Below are positions 56,338 through 64,000 of a stretch of 64,000 nucleotides of DNA, piece after piece (within the stretch, counting starts at the first letter, position 1; every line of letters begins with the position of its first letter). This DNA is from Halomonas sp. A40-4. Its GTDB lineage: Bacteria > Pseudomonadota > Gammaproteobacteria > Pseudomonadales > Halomonadaceae. Under the pieces are notes generated by a model. That model was not told the origin of the DNA. It ran no database searches and was given only the letters and a program-made list of their open reading frames with translations. Made by a program: the position numbers and the translations under genes. The stretch is from NCBI RefSeq assembly GCF_015767635.1, contig NZ_CP065230.1, positions 620,001 to 684,000 of the forward strand. The letters are read 5' to 3'.

Positions 56338-56945
56338 CGCGCCTTGGACACCCACGGATTACCCTCCAACCATAACCGCCAGGGGGCGTCGCGGTGCTCA
56401 GGGCTGGCGTAATCGATCCCCACGCGAGGCCCGGTCGCAATAGCGGTACTATGCGTGGCTCGGCTAATCCACAGCTGTCCAGTCTGGGTCATATCGTGGC
56501 CGTACAAGGCCTTATCAATACTAAGCGCACGGGTGAGCTTGCCCGGGCCATTGCTCAACTGCTTGCCCGGTGCCTGGCGGGTGGCACGCATTGCCGCCTC
56601 GTTGATGGTGGGCTCCACGGCGCGAATTAACACCGCGCAGGGTGAATCTTCCGGCTCGGTGACCACGTTGAGTAGCCAGTGCATGCCATATACCAGATAA
56701 ACGTAGGCGTGGCCCGCTGGGCCGAACATGGCTTCCGTGCGGGGCGAGCGGCGGCGGTGGGCGTGGCAGGCGGAATCCTCAGCACCGCAATACGCCTCTG
56801 TTTCCACAATCCTGGCGGCCAGTTGCTCCCCGTTGTCTTCACGCACCAGCCAGCAGCCGAGCATGTCTCGGGCGACCGTCAGGGTATCGCGGTTATAAAA
56901 ATCCTGGGGCAGGGGCGTTAGCGTAGATTTATGGGTAGTCGACAT
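56334..56945 (-). CDS. 3-methyladenine DNA glycosylase (AAG/MPG family)
   Basis: Base-excision repair glycosylase of the mammalian-type AAG family, 203 residues. IVETEAYCGAEDSACHAHRR holds the catalytic glutamate, followed by AMFGPAGHAYVYLVYGMHWLLNVV and SNGPGKLTRAL. Removes alkylated purines. Confidence 0.93.
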   Translation of the reverse strand: MSTTHKSTLTPLPQDFYNRDTLTVARDMLGCWLVREDNGEQLAARIVETEAYCGAEDSACHAHRRRSPRTEAMFGPAGHAYVYLVYGMHWLLNVVTEPEDSPCAVLIRAVEPTINEAAMRATRQAPGKQLSNGPGKLTRALSIDKALYGHDMTQTGQLWISRATHSTAIATGPRVGIDYASPEHRDAPWRLWLEGNPWVSKAR

Positions 56946-57019
56946 CGTTGGGAAGCTTTGTCTCGGCGTTTACTTGAGTAAAATGCTAGGGTATTAGGAC
57001 ATACCTTATTCGCTAGCAC

Positions 57020-58495
57020 GTGGATCGTTTCATGCTGTCATTTGAACATCGTTATGCCACCTTACCGGAACCGCTCTGGGTTGCCAGCCAGGCAACGCCG
57101 GTTGCCCGCCCGGAGTTGATTGCGTTTAATGCCCCGCTCGCCCGAGAACTGGGCGCGCAGGACATCCCTGATACCACCACGCTTGCCGAGTGGTTCAGTG
57201 GCAATCAGTTACCGCCCGGGGCCAAACCGGGTGCCCTGGGCTACGCGGGCCACCAGTTCGGCAACTTTGTGCCGCAGCTGGGCGATGGCCGAGCGTTACT
57301 GCTGGGTGAAGTCGTCGACCAGCACGGCAAGCGCCGTGATGTGCAGCTCAAGGGCAGCGGCCGTACGCCGTTTTCCCGCGGTGGTGATGGCCGCTCGCCC
57401 TTGGGGCCGGTGCTGCGTGAATATCTGGTCAGCGAGTTTATGGCCGCCGTAGGGATTCCTACCACCCGGGCGCTGGCGGCCGTTACCACCGGTGAGCGGG
57501 TGGTGCGCCAACTGCCCGAGCCGGGGGCGGTATTTACCCGCGTGGCCAGCAGCCATATTCGCGTCGGGACGTTTCAATTTATCGCTGCCCGTCAGGATGA
57601 AGCGGCGCTAAAGGCCCTGGCGGATCATGCCATTGAGCGCCATTACCCGGAGGTTGCTTCGGCAGACGACCCCTACATGGCGCTGCTTGAGGCAGTTGTC
57701 GCCCGCCAGGCAGAATTGATTGCCCGCTGGCTGAGCGTCGGCTTTATTCATGGGGTGATGAACACCGATAACTGCAGCCTGGCAGGGGAGACCATCGATT
57801 ATGGCCCCTGTGCTTTCATGGAGCAGTTCAATCCGCAGAAGGTGTATAGCTCCATCGATGAAGGCCGCCGCTATGCGTTTGCCAACCAACCGGCGATTGC
57901 CCAGTGGAACCTGGCCCGCTTCGCCGAGACATTGCTGCCGCTGATAGACGGTGAGGGCGATGCCTTGGTTGAAAAAGCCACCGATGCTATCCGCCATTTC
58001 GATACGTTGTTTAACGCCGAACAGCGCCGCTTGCATGCCGATAAGCTAGGCCTGGAAGCGGAAAGTGACCAGGCCGAGGCGTTGATGGAAGGGCTGGAAA
58101 GCCAGATGCACCAGGGCCGGATGGACATGACCGCCACCTTTGATGCGCTGACGCAATACGTCGCGTCGCCCAGTGACCAGAGGCGTGAGGACGTGCTGGC
58201 GCTAACGCAGAACTCAGAGGCGCTAGGCGAATGGCTCAGCCAGTGGCAGGCGGCCCAGGTGGCAAGCCAAAACACCGACCGCCTGGCAGCCATGCAGCGC
58301 GCCAACCCGGTGGTGATTCCCCGCAACCACCGCGTTCAAGAGGCCATTGATGCCGCGGTCAAGGGCGATTTCACGCCGTTCCATACGCTACTTGCGGTAG
58401 TGACCAAGCCGTTTGAAGACACCGTTGAAGCGCGTCGCTTGGCGGCACCCGCCACCGAAAGCGAGCAGGTGCTGCGGACGTTCTGCGGTACCTGA
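57020..58495 (+). CDS. selO: Protein adenylyltransferase SelO (YdiU)
   Basis: Pseudokinase-fold AMPylase of 491 residues that modifies proteins during redox stress. Family motifs seen: LGYAGHQFGNFVPQLGDGRA, QLKGSGRTPFSRGGDGR, IPTTRALAAVTTGE, FIHGVMNTDN and IDYGPCAFMEQF. Starts with GTG at 57020 or ATG four codons later. No obvious operon partners; dinB follows 40 bases later with its own SOS box. Confidence 0.93.
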   Translation: MDRFMLSFEHRYATLPEPLWVASQATPVARPELIAFNAPLARELGAQDIPDTTTLAEWFSGNQLPPGAKPGALGYAGHQFGNFVPQLGDGRALLLGEVVDQHGKRRDVQLKGSGRTPFSRGGDGRSPLGPVLREYLVSEFMAAVGIPTTRALAAVTTGERVVRQLPEPGAVFTRVASSHIRVGTFQFIAARQDEAALKALADHAIERHYPEVASADDPYMALLEAVVARQAELIARWLSVGFIHGVMNTDNCSLAGETIDYGPCAFMEQFNPQKVYSSIDEGRRYAFANQPAIAQWNLARFAETLLPLIDGEGDALVEKATDAIRHFDTLFNAEQRRLHADKLGLEAESDQAEALMEGLESQMHQGRMDMTATFDALTQYVASPSDQRREDVLALTQNSEALGEWLSQWQAAQVASQNTDRLAAMQRANPVVIPRNHRVQEAIDAAVKGDFTPFHTLLAVVTKPFEDTVEARRLAAPATESEQVLRTFCGT

Positions 58496-58507
58496 TGCTG
58501 TGGTAAG

Positions 58508-58523
58508 CTGTGTTTTTTTACAG
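58508..58523 (+). promoter_or_regulatory. LexA (SOS) box upstream of dinB
   Basis: CTGTGTTTTTTTACAG: CTGT, eight bases and ACAG, the exact gammaproteobacterial LexA half-site spacing, centred about 23 bases before the dinB start codon. Confidence 0.82.
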
Positions 58524-58538
58524 TTTAAAGGCTAGCCA

Positions 58539-59585
58539 GTGCGCAAAATTATTCACTGCGACTGTGACTGTTTTTTCGCGGCGGTTGAGATGCGCGACAA
58601 CCCGGCGCTGAGCGATATTCCCATCGCGATTGGCGGCAGTGTGGAGCAGCGCGGGGTGGTCGCCACCTGCAATTACCCCGCCCGCGAATACGGCATTCAC
58701 TCGGCGATGCCCATGGCCCAGGCGCTCAAGCGCTGCCCGCATTTAACGGTCATTCGCGGCGATATGGCCAAGTATAAAGCCGTCGCGCGGCAGGTATTTG
58801 CCATCTATCGCGACGTTACCGAGCTTATCGAGCCGCTTTCCCTGGATGAGGCGTTCCTGGATGTCTCCGGGGTTACTCAGCATCACGGTAGTGCGACGCT
58901 CATGGCCGAGGCGATCCGTGAGCGGGTCAGCCGCGAGGTAGGCATTACCGTCTCGGCGGGTGTGGCGCCGAACAAGTTTCTGGCCAAAATCGCCAGCGAC
59001 TGGAACAAGCCCGACGGCCTCTGCGTGATCACGCCGGATGAGGTGGACGGCTTCGTACAGCAGCTCTCGGTGAAAAAAATCCACGGCGTGGGTCCGCGTA
59101 CGGCGGAGAAACTGGCGGGTCTGGACATTCATACCTGTGCCGATTTACGCGCTCGGACACTCACGGATCTGGTGGAGCACTTCGGCCGTTTCGGGCGGCG
59201 GTTGCATGAGCTGAGCTGGGGGCGAGATGATCGACAGGTGAAAACCCACCGCGAGCGAAAATCAATCAGCACCGAGCAAACCTATGCCCAGGACTTGCCC
59301 ACTCTTGAGGCCTGTCGCCATGAACTGCCGGGGCTGATCGAGGATTTAGAGCGCCGCTACGCAAGGCTGGACCCGCCGCTCGGGGTGCGCGGGCTAATCG
59401 TTAAAGTAAAGTTCAACGATTTCACCCAAACCACTGTAGAGCACGCTGACCCCGCGCCGGACCTGGCTCAGTTCGAAACACTGCTGAACGTGGGCTGGCA
59501 CCGTGGCGAGCGACCCGTGCGCCTGCTGGGCGTAGGGTATCGGCTGGCGGAGAACACGCAAGTGCAACAGCTGGCGCTTTTTTAA
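58539..59585 (+). CDS. dinB: DNA polymerase IV
   Basis: Y-family translesion polymerase of 348 residues. The first catalytic aspartate is in IHCDCDCFFAAVE, and the pair SLDEAFLD holds the others. SAGVAPNKFLAKIASDWNKPDG and the little-finger domain follow. The end VQQLALF resembles the beta-clamp-binding tail (QLxLF). Starts with GTG behind AAAGG. Expected to be LexA-regulated. Confidence 0.96.
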   Translation: MRKIIHCDCDCFFAAVEMRDNPALSDIPIAIGGSVEQRGVVATCNYPAREYGIHSAMPMAQALKRCPHLTVIRGDMAKYKAVARQVFAIYRDVTELIEPLSLDEAFLDVSGVTQHHGSATLMAEAIRERVSREVGITVSAGVAPNKFLAKIASDWNKPDGLCVITPDEVDGFVQQLSVKKIHGVGPRTAEKLAGLDIHTCADLRARTLTDLVEHFGRFGRRLHELSWGRDDRQVKTHRERKSISTEQTYAQDLPTLEACRHELPGLIEDLERRYARLDPPLGVRGLIVKVKFNDFTQTTVEHADPAPDLAQFETLLNVGWHRGERPVRLLGVGYRLAENTQVQQLALF

Positions 59586-59684
59586 TTAGCCTGTTAACGC
59601 CTGATCGGATTGACGCTGCGTACAGAGTGAATTAAAACAGATGTATGATAGATGGTTTCTAACCACTGACTTATCGACTTCACC

Positions 59685-60524
59685 ATGAGCCCTGCCATGC
59701 CTGCTGATACCTCATCACGCCCTCGCTTAGTGTTTGCCCATGCCAATGGCTTTCCCGGTTTGAGCTATCGCAGCCTGCTTGATCCATTGGCCGAGTCCTT
59801 TGATCTGCACCCGCTGGATCGCCTGGGGCACCATCCGGATTACCCGGTCAATCATAACTGGGGCAACCTGGTGGATGAGTTGCTGAGCTACCTCCCCGAT
59901 AGCGATAAGCCATTGCTTGGTGTCGGGCATTCGCTGGGCGGCACACTGATGGCGATGGCGGCTGATAAACAGCCCGAACGCTTCTGCGGCGTGATCATGC
60001 TCGATCCACCGTTGATGCTGGGACGGGATGCCTGGGCGATGAAAGCTGCCAAACGCTTTGGGTTTGTCGACCGGGTAACACCTGCGGGTAAAACCCTGGG
60101 CCGGCGCACGGTATGGCCGAGTCGTGAGGCCATGGCCAATTCGCTGCGTCGCCGGGGGCTGTTCCGGCGCTTTACCCCGGACGCGCTCAACGACTACATT
60201 GAAGCAGGAACCCGAGTGTTGGCCGACGGCAGTGCCGAACTGACGTTTGACCCGCGCATCGAGGTAGAGATTTTCCGTCATTTGCCGGACCACTTGACCC
60301 GTTTGCCGCGTCGGTTGAGCGTCCCGGTAGAGGTCGTGGCGGGCGACAACTCACACTTGTTGACGGCGTCGCGCATTCAGCGCTTGAAGCGCTATGGGGT
60401 CGAGGTGAGCCGTGTTCCCGGCACGCACATGTTCCCCATGGAGCACCCCGAGGAAACCCGCGACGCTATCCTGGATGTCTGGCATCGCATGGCCAAGACG
60501 AGTCAGTCTTCCCGCACAGCGTAA
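59685..60524 (+). CDS. Alpha/beta hydrolase
   Basis: 279 residues; HANGFPGLSYRSLLDPL near the oxyanion hole, nucleophile GHSLGGTLM, and the C-terminal histidine in PGTHMFPMEHP. No signal peptide. Substrate unknown. The next gene starts ten bases after its stop behind AAGGAG. Confidence 0.85.
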   Translation: MSPAMPADTSSRPRLVFAHANGFPGLSYRSLLDPLAESFDLHPLDRLGHHPDYPVNHNWGNLVDELLSYLPDSDKPLLGVGHSLGGTLMAMAADKQPERFCGVIMLDPPLMLGRDAWAMKAAKRFGFVDRVTPAGKTLGRRTVWPSREAMANSLRRRGLFRRFTPDALNDYIEAGTRVLADGSAELTFDPRIEVEIFRHLPDHLTRLPRRLSVPVEVVAGDNSHLLTASRIQRLKRYGVEVSRVPGTHMFPMEHPEETRDAILDVWHRMAKTSQSSRTA

Positions 60525-60533
60525 GGAGACGTT

Positions 60534-60782
60534 ATGTATCTTTCTGTACAGCTTAGCTATTACCCACTGGCCGATGATTTCAAGCCGGTGGTGAAAGAAG
60601 TGGTAAAACGCCTGGAAGCAACAGGCCTGGAGGTTCATCCTAACCGGATGAGTACCCAGGTGTTTGGTGAATTCGACGAGGTGATGGCAGCGCTGAGCGA
60701 TGTCATGAAGTGGTCGTTCGAAACCCATGGAAAAGCGGTCTTTACGGCTAATTTTCTCGAGGGTGACCGGCGGCCTCGTTAA
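60534..60782 (+). CDS. YkoF/MTH1187-type thiamine-binding-like protein
   Basis: 82 residues with the ferredoxin-like fold pattern VQLSYYPLADDFKPVVKEVVKRLEATGLEV ... MSTQVFGEFDEVMAAL. Small proteins of this family bind thiamine or related metabolites. AAGGAG lies upstream of the ATG; followed at once by a terminator. Confidence 0.8.
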   Translation: MYLSVQLSYYPLADDFKPVVKEVVKRLEATGLEVHPNRMSTQVFGEFDEVMAALSDVMKWSFETHGKAVFTANFLEGDRRPR

Positions 60783-60790
60783 CGCCAACA

Positions 60791-60823
60791 TAAAAAACGC
60801 CGCCCAATTGGGCGGCGTTTTGG
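60791..60823. terminator. Bidirectional terminator
   Basis: AAAAAACGCCGCCCAATTGGGCGGCGTTTT: stem AACGCCGCCC/GGGCGGCGTT with A and T runs on each side, between the thiamine-binding-like gene and gabT. Confidence 0.92.
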
Positions 60824-60842
60824 TCTGATATAAAGATAACGC

Positions 60843-62117
60843 TTATACCAGCGAATCCAGGCAGGACTCGATAATATCCAGCCCTTCATTGAGCACATCG
60901 TCTTGAATGGTGACGGGCATCAAGAAGCGGATGGTGTTGCCGTACATGCCGCAGGAAAGCAGGATCAACCCTTCTTCACGTGCTTTTTTGCACAGCGCCG
61001 CGGCCAGTTCAGGGTTGGGCGTACGGTCGGTTTTGTCCGAGACCAGCTCAAAGGCTGCCATGGCACCCATGTTGCGGCTGTTATCAACGCAGGCGAACTT
61101 GCTTTCCCAATTGCTGAAGCGTTGCGCCAGCTTTTCGCCCAGCGCCTGGCTCTTCTCGAGAATGTTCTCTTCTTCAAACACTTCCATTACCGCAAGTGCA
61201 GCCGCACAGGCGGTCGGGCTGCCGGTATAGGTGCCGCCCAGCGAGTTGGGGCCAGAGGCGTCCATGACCTTGTCGGTACCCACGATCGCGGAGATCGGCA
61301 TGCCGTCGGCCATGCTCTTGGCCATGGTCATGATGTCTGGCTCTACGCCGCTATGCTCGATGGCAAACATCTTGCCGGTACGACCAAAGCCCGACTGTAC
61401 TTCGTCGATGATCATCAAGATGCCGTGCTCATCGCAGATTTCACGGATCTTGGTCAGGAAGCTGGTGGAGGCTGGGTAGAAGCCGCCTTCACCGAGTACC
61501 GGCTCAAGCACGATAGCGGCGGTATCTTTGGGGTTGGCGTCGGTTTTCAGCGCCATTTTCAAGCCACGGATGGCTTCGTCTTCGCTTACGCCGTGGTAGG
61601 GCACGGGGTAAGGTGCGCGGAAAACGGTGCCCGGCATCGGGCCAAAGTCGGTCTGGTAAGGCGCGACCTTGCCGTTCATGGCCATGGTGTAGAAAGTACG
61701 GCCGTGGTAGCCGCCGTCGAAGCAGACCACATTGGAGCGTCCTGTGGCCGCGCGGGCAACCTTGATGGCGTTTTCCAGCGCTTCAGCGCCCGAGTTGGCC
61801 AGCATTACCTTGGCGTGGCCACGTACCGGGACGATCTGGCTCAGCTTCTCGGCGACTTTTACATAGCCTTCATAGGGCATTACCGTCTGGCATGTGTGCA
61901 TCACCTTGTCGAGCTGGGCTTTGACCGCCGCCACGACCTTGGGATGGCGGTGGCCGACGTTCAGTACGCCAATGCCGCCGGCAAAATCGATAAAGCGATT
62001 GCCATCGGCGTCCCATACTTCAGAGTTTTCCGCGCGCGCGGCAAAGGCGGTGGCGGGGCTTGCGGCACCAGCAGCGACATACTTGTTTTTTAACTCGTTT
62101 AACTCGGCATTACTCAT
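60843..62117 (-). CDS. gabT: 4-aminobutyrate aminotransferase
   Basis: Class III PLP aminotransferase converting GABA to succinic semialdehyde. Features: IDFAGGIGVLNVGHRHPKVV, the cofactor aspartate in MIIDEVQSGFGRTG and the PLP lysine in IMTMAKSMADGMPI. Length 424 residues matches E. coli GabT. AGGAG lies upstream. No gabD is adjacent. Confidence 0.92.
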   Translation of the reverse strand: MSNAELNELKNKYVAAGAASPATAFAARAENSEVWDADGNRFIDFAGGIGVLNVGHRHPKVVAAVKAQLDKVMHTCQTVMPYEGYVKVAEKLSQIVPVRGHAKVMLANSGAEALENAIKVARAATGRSNVVCFDGGYHGRTFYTMAMNGKVAPYQTDFGPMPGTVFRAPYPVPYHGVSEDEAIRGLKMALKTDANPKDTAAIVLEPVLGEGGFYPASTSFLTKIREICDEHGILMIIDEVQSGFGRTGKMFAIEHSGVEPDIMTMAKSMADGMPISAIVGTDKVMDASGPNSLGGTYTGSPTACAAALAVMEVFEEENILEKSQALGEKLAQRFSNWESKFACVDNSRNMGAMAAFELVSDKTDRTPNPELAAALCKKAREEGLILLSCGMYGNTIRFLMPVTIQDDVLNEGLDIIESCLDSLV

Positions 62118-62173
62118 AGCTCAACTCCTGAGTTGATGGGGATAGGCTTCAGCATAGTGCGCAATAGGCAGGA

Positions 62174-63109
62174 TTACATGGATGAAGCGACCACAACGCG
62201 ATTGCGACCCGACTGTTTAGCTTGATACATGGCTTTATCGGCATGATCAAGTAACCGGGTGGTGGAGGCCTCAACATAACCTGCCACGCCTGCGGAGAGC
62301 GTAACCGTCAAGGCCCGCTGGGTAAATGTTGTCTGGGCAACGGCAGCGCGCACTCGCTCCATGGCCTGCCGCGCATTTTCTGCATTTACTTCGGGCATGA
62401 TGACCAGAAACTCTTCGCCGCCCAGGCGAATCTGCAAGTCAGTTTCGCGCAGTGTCTCGTTCACTTTAGCGGTTACTTCCTGGAGAATATCGTCGCCTAC
62501 GCTATGGCCGTAGGTATCGTTGATCGCCTTGAAATTATCCAGATCAAACATCGCAATGCTAAGTGGGCTGCCATAACGCGAGCTTCGACTTAGCTCCTGT
62601 TCCAGGCGCTGCAAGCCGGCCCGGCGATTCAACAGGCCGGTGAGCTCGTCATGGTGGGCGAGGTAATGCAGGCGCTCGTTCGCCCGTTGAAGGCGTTCTT
62701 CCAGCCGTTTGCGCTGGGTGATATCGACAATAAAGGTGACTTTCCGTGGCTGGCCGTCGAAGCCGATGATGCGTGCGGCTTCGGCGATAATGGTATGCGT
62801 TTTGCCACCTTTACCGATGACCTCCCACTCCTGACGCAGCTCATGTCTCTCCTCTCCCCCTATAAACGAGTCGTGGAGGGCCTGGAGCGTCTCGCGGTTG
62901 GCATCGGGAACGACCATGGTGAAGTGCTGGCCGAGCAACTCCTTTTCGGCATAACCGTAAAAGTCACAGTACGCCGGGTTGACCATTTCAAAATAACCAT
63001 GGGGGTCGGTGATGCAGATACCCAGCGGTGCCGCCTTGATGACGTTTTCCGTATTGCGTTTTGATTGGTCCAGAAGCTGATGAATGTCTGGCGAGGCGTA
63101 ACTAGTCAT
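62174..63109 (-). CDS. PAS-GGDEF diguanylate cyclase
   Basis: Cyclic-di-GMP synthase of 311 residues. A PAS sensor (about 20-135) with ICITDPHGYFEMVNPAYCDFYGY is joined by a short helix to a GGDEF domain. The active motif GGEEF is at 230-234, and an RxxD inhibitory site (RETD, 221-224) lies five residues before it. The start codon overlaps the stop of the upstream EAL gene. Confidence 0.93.
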   Translation of the reverse strand: MTSYASPDIHQLLDQSKRNTENVIKAAPLGICITDPHGYFEMVNPAYCDFYGYAEKELLGQHFTMVVPDANRETLQALHDSFIGGEERHELRQEWEVIGKGGKTHTIIAEAARIIGFDGQPRKVTFIVDITQRKRLEERLQRANERLHYLAHHDELTGLLNRRAGLQRLEQELSRSSRYGSPLSIAMFDLDNFKAINDTYGHSVGDDILQEVTAKVNETLRETDLQIRLGGEEFLVIMPEVNAENARQAMERVRAAVAQTTFTQRALTVTLSAGVAGYVEASTTRLLDHADKAMYQAKQSGRNRVVVASSM

Positions 63110-63912
63110 TGGGTACCTTCGCTGACCTGCTGTGATTCTTCGCGTAGCGCCATCAGGCGCAGCTTTAAGGCTTTATCGTCAGCCAAGGCATTGACGGCCG
63201 GTCGTGCATAGTAGAACCCTTGTTGGCAGGCAATGCCTTCACGGGCCAGCCACAACGCCTCTGCGTGGGTTTCCACGCCTTCGGCAATTAGTTTGATCGC
63301 TAGTTCATCGGCCAGTTGAATGATCGAGCGAAGCAGCGACTGGCGTCTATGATCATGGTCACAGTTCATCACCAGTTCACGGTCTATCTTGATTTTATCG
63401 GGGGCGAGGTCGGTCAGAAGGTCCAGATTGGCGTAACCATTGCCGAAATCGTCCAGGGCCGTTCTGAAACCCATCGAGCGATAGGCATCAATGATGTTGC
63501 ATAGATGCTGCCTGTCACGCACGCGCTCGGTTTCGGTGATTTCGAAGATCAGTCGGTCGGTTGGCCAACCCACGCGTTTAGAGACGTCCAGTGTCGCCTG
63601 GATGCAGGCCCTGGGTTCGTATACAGCGTTGGGCAGGAAGTTGATCGACAGCGCTGTCGGCATATCAAGCGCGCTTGCCATCTCAATGGCTTTAACTCGA
63701 CACGCCTGGTCAAAGTGATAGAGCAGGCTGTCGGTCACCTGGGAAATAACGCTCCAGGCAGATTCACCTTGCGGGCCCCGTACCAGAGCCTCATAGGCGT
63801 CAATCTTGGCAAGCGATACATCCACAATGGGTTGAAAGGCCATCGTGAAATCGAAGGGCAGCTCGCCTTCGCAGCGTTTGCAGGTTCCGTTTGTGCGCGC
63901 GCACTGACTCAT
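63106..63912 (-). CDS. EAL-domain cyclic-di-GMP phosphodiesterase
   Basis: 268 residues, essentially one EAL domain. Catalytic residues are preserved: EALVRG at 41-46, Asn91, Glu124, Asp154-Asp155 in DDFGNGY and Lys174 in KIDREL, with EGVETHAEA late. A short N-terminal cysteine cluster (Cys4, Cys11, Cys14; CKRC) could bind metal. GGAG lies five bases before the ATG. Overlaps the diguanylate cyclase gene, so opposing activities are made together. The 88 bases to the window end show no gene. Confidence 0.93.
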   Translation of the reverse strand: MSQCARTNGTCKRCEGELPFDFTMAFQPIVDVSLAKIDAYEALVRGPQGESAWSVISQVTDSLLYHFDQACRVKAIEMASALDMPTALSINFLPNAVYEPRACIQATLDVSKRVGWPTDRLIFEITETERVRDRQHLCNIIDAYRSMGFRTALDDFGNGYANLDLLTDLAPDKIKIDRELVMNCDHDHRRQSLLRSIIQLADELAIKLIAEGVETHAEALWLAREGIACQQGFYYARPAVNALADDKALKLRLMALREESQQVSEGTQ

Positions 63913-64000
63913 TGTATCTCCAGGTCTCTGGCGCTCGCCAGTAACAAAACAAGCGCGGCATTGCCTACTTGGCCAAACAATAGCAGGTTAGTCGTACAAA

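Overview
The window looks like a moderately high-GC gammaproteobacterial chromosome, most likely Halomonas or a close relative in the Halomonadaceae. The left third carries the order der-bamB-yfgM-hisS-ispG-rodZ-pilW-rlmN-ndk, known from many gammaproteobacteria. It continues with an isc/cysE/trmJ cluster, suhB, secF-secD-yajC-tgt-queA and a tRNA-Leu. The species assignment is inferred from gene order and content; no search was run.

Layout. 0.1-20.4 kb: housekeeping genes, almost all on the minus strand (GTPase, outer-membrane assembly, isoprenoid and tRNA modification genes, Fe-S assembly, Sec export). 20.5-31.5 kb: a glycosyltransferase and an AraC-type regulator, then a plus-strand cluster of RidA, an ornithine-cyclodeaminase-family enzyme, a complete TRAP transporter (P, Q, M), two deacetylases of the histone-deacetylase/acetylpolyamine-amidohydrolase superfamily and a class IV aminotransferase, facing a class I/II aminotransferase. 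This looks like an uptake-and-deacetylation route for an acetylated amine or amino acid. 31.6-38.1 kb: a tightly overlapping four-gene SMC-kleisin-kite-toprim operon, a Wadjet/MksBEFG-like anti-plasmid system with the SMC gene first and a short JetD.

38.1-53.1 kb is an accessory mosaic. It opens with an array of small unrelated genes (VOC protein, histidine phosphatase, P-loop kinase, cupin, GNAT), all on the plus strand. Four imperfect palindromes ending in GTTAG-type core sites separate them. I read this as an integron gene-cassette array with no integrase in view. It then passes into a patchwork of broken and duplicated gene ends: pieces of rnz, higB, higA, the 3' end of a metX-like gene, and three decayed copies of the 3' end of the ubiquinone hydroxylase gene. 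These pieces frame intact cargo: a CcdAB toxin-antitoxin pair, RNase Z, a FrnE-like DsbA-family protein, an A+T-richer LysR/Rieske/MFS set, an exported MetX-like hydrolase, a membrane protein of unknown function, a PD-(D/E)XK-like protein, and a CGNR regulator divergent from an alpha/beta hydrolase.

54-64 kb returns to core-like genes: the FAD-dependent ubiquinone-type hydroxylase, Sir2, 3-methyladenine glycosylase, SelO, dinB with a LexA box, an alpha/beta hydrolase, a thiamine-binding-like protein, GABA aminotransferase, and an overlapping EAL/GGDEF pair for cyclic-di-GMP turnover.

The points most worth a second look are the integrase-less cassette array beside the Wadjet-like operon, the repeated displaced 3' gene ends that mark an insertion hot spot, the reciprocal rnz/higBA chimeras, a SuhB homologue that lacks its metal-binding residues, and an IscS without the IscU-binding tail in a cluster that has no iscU.
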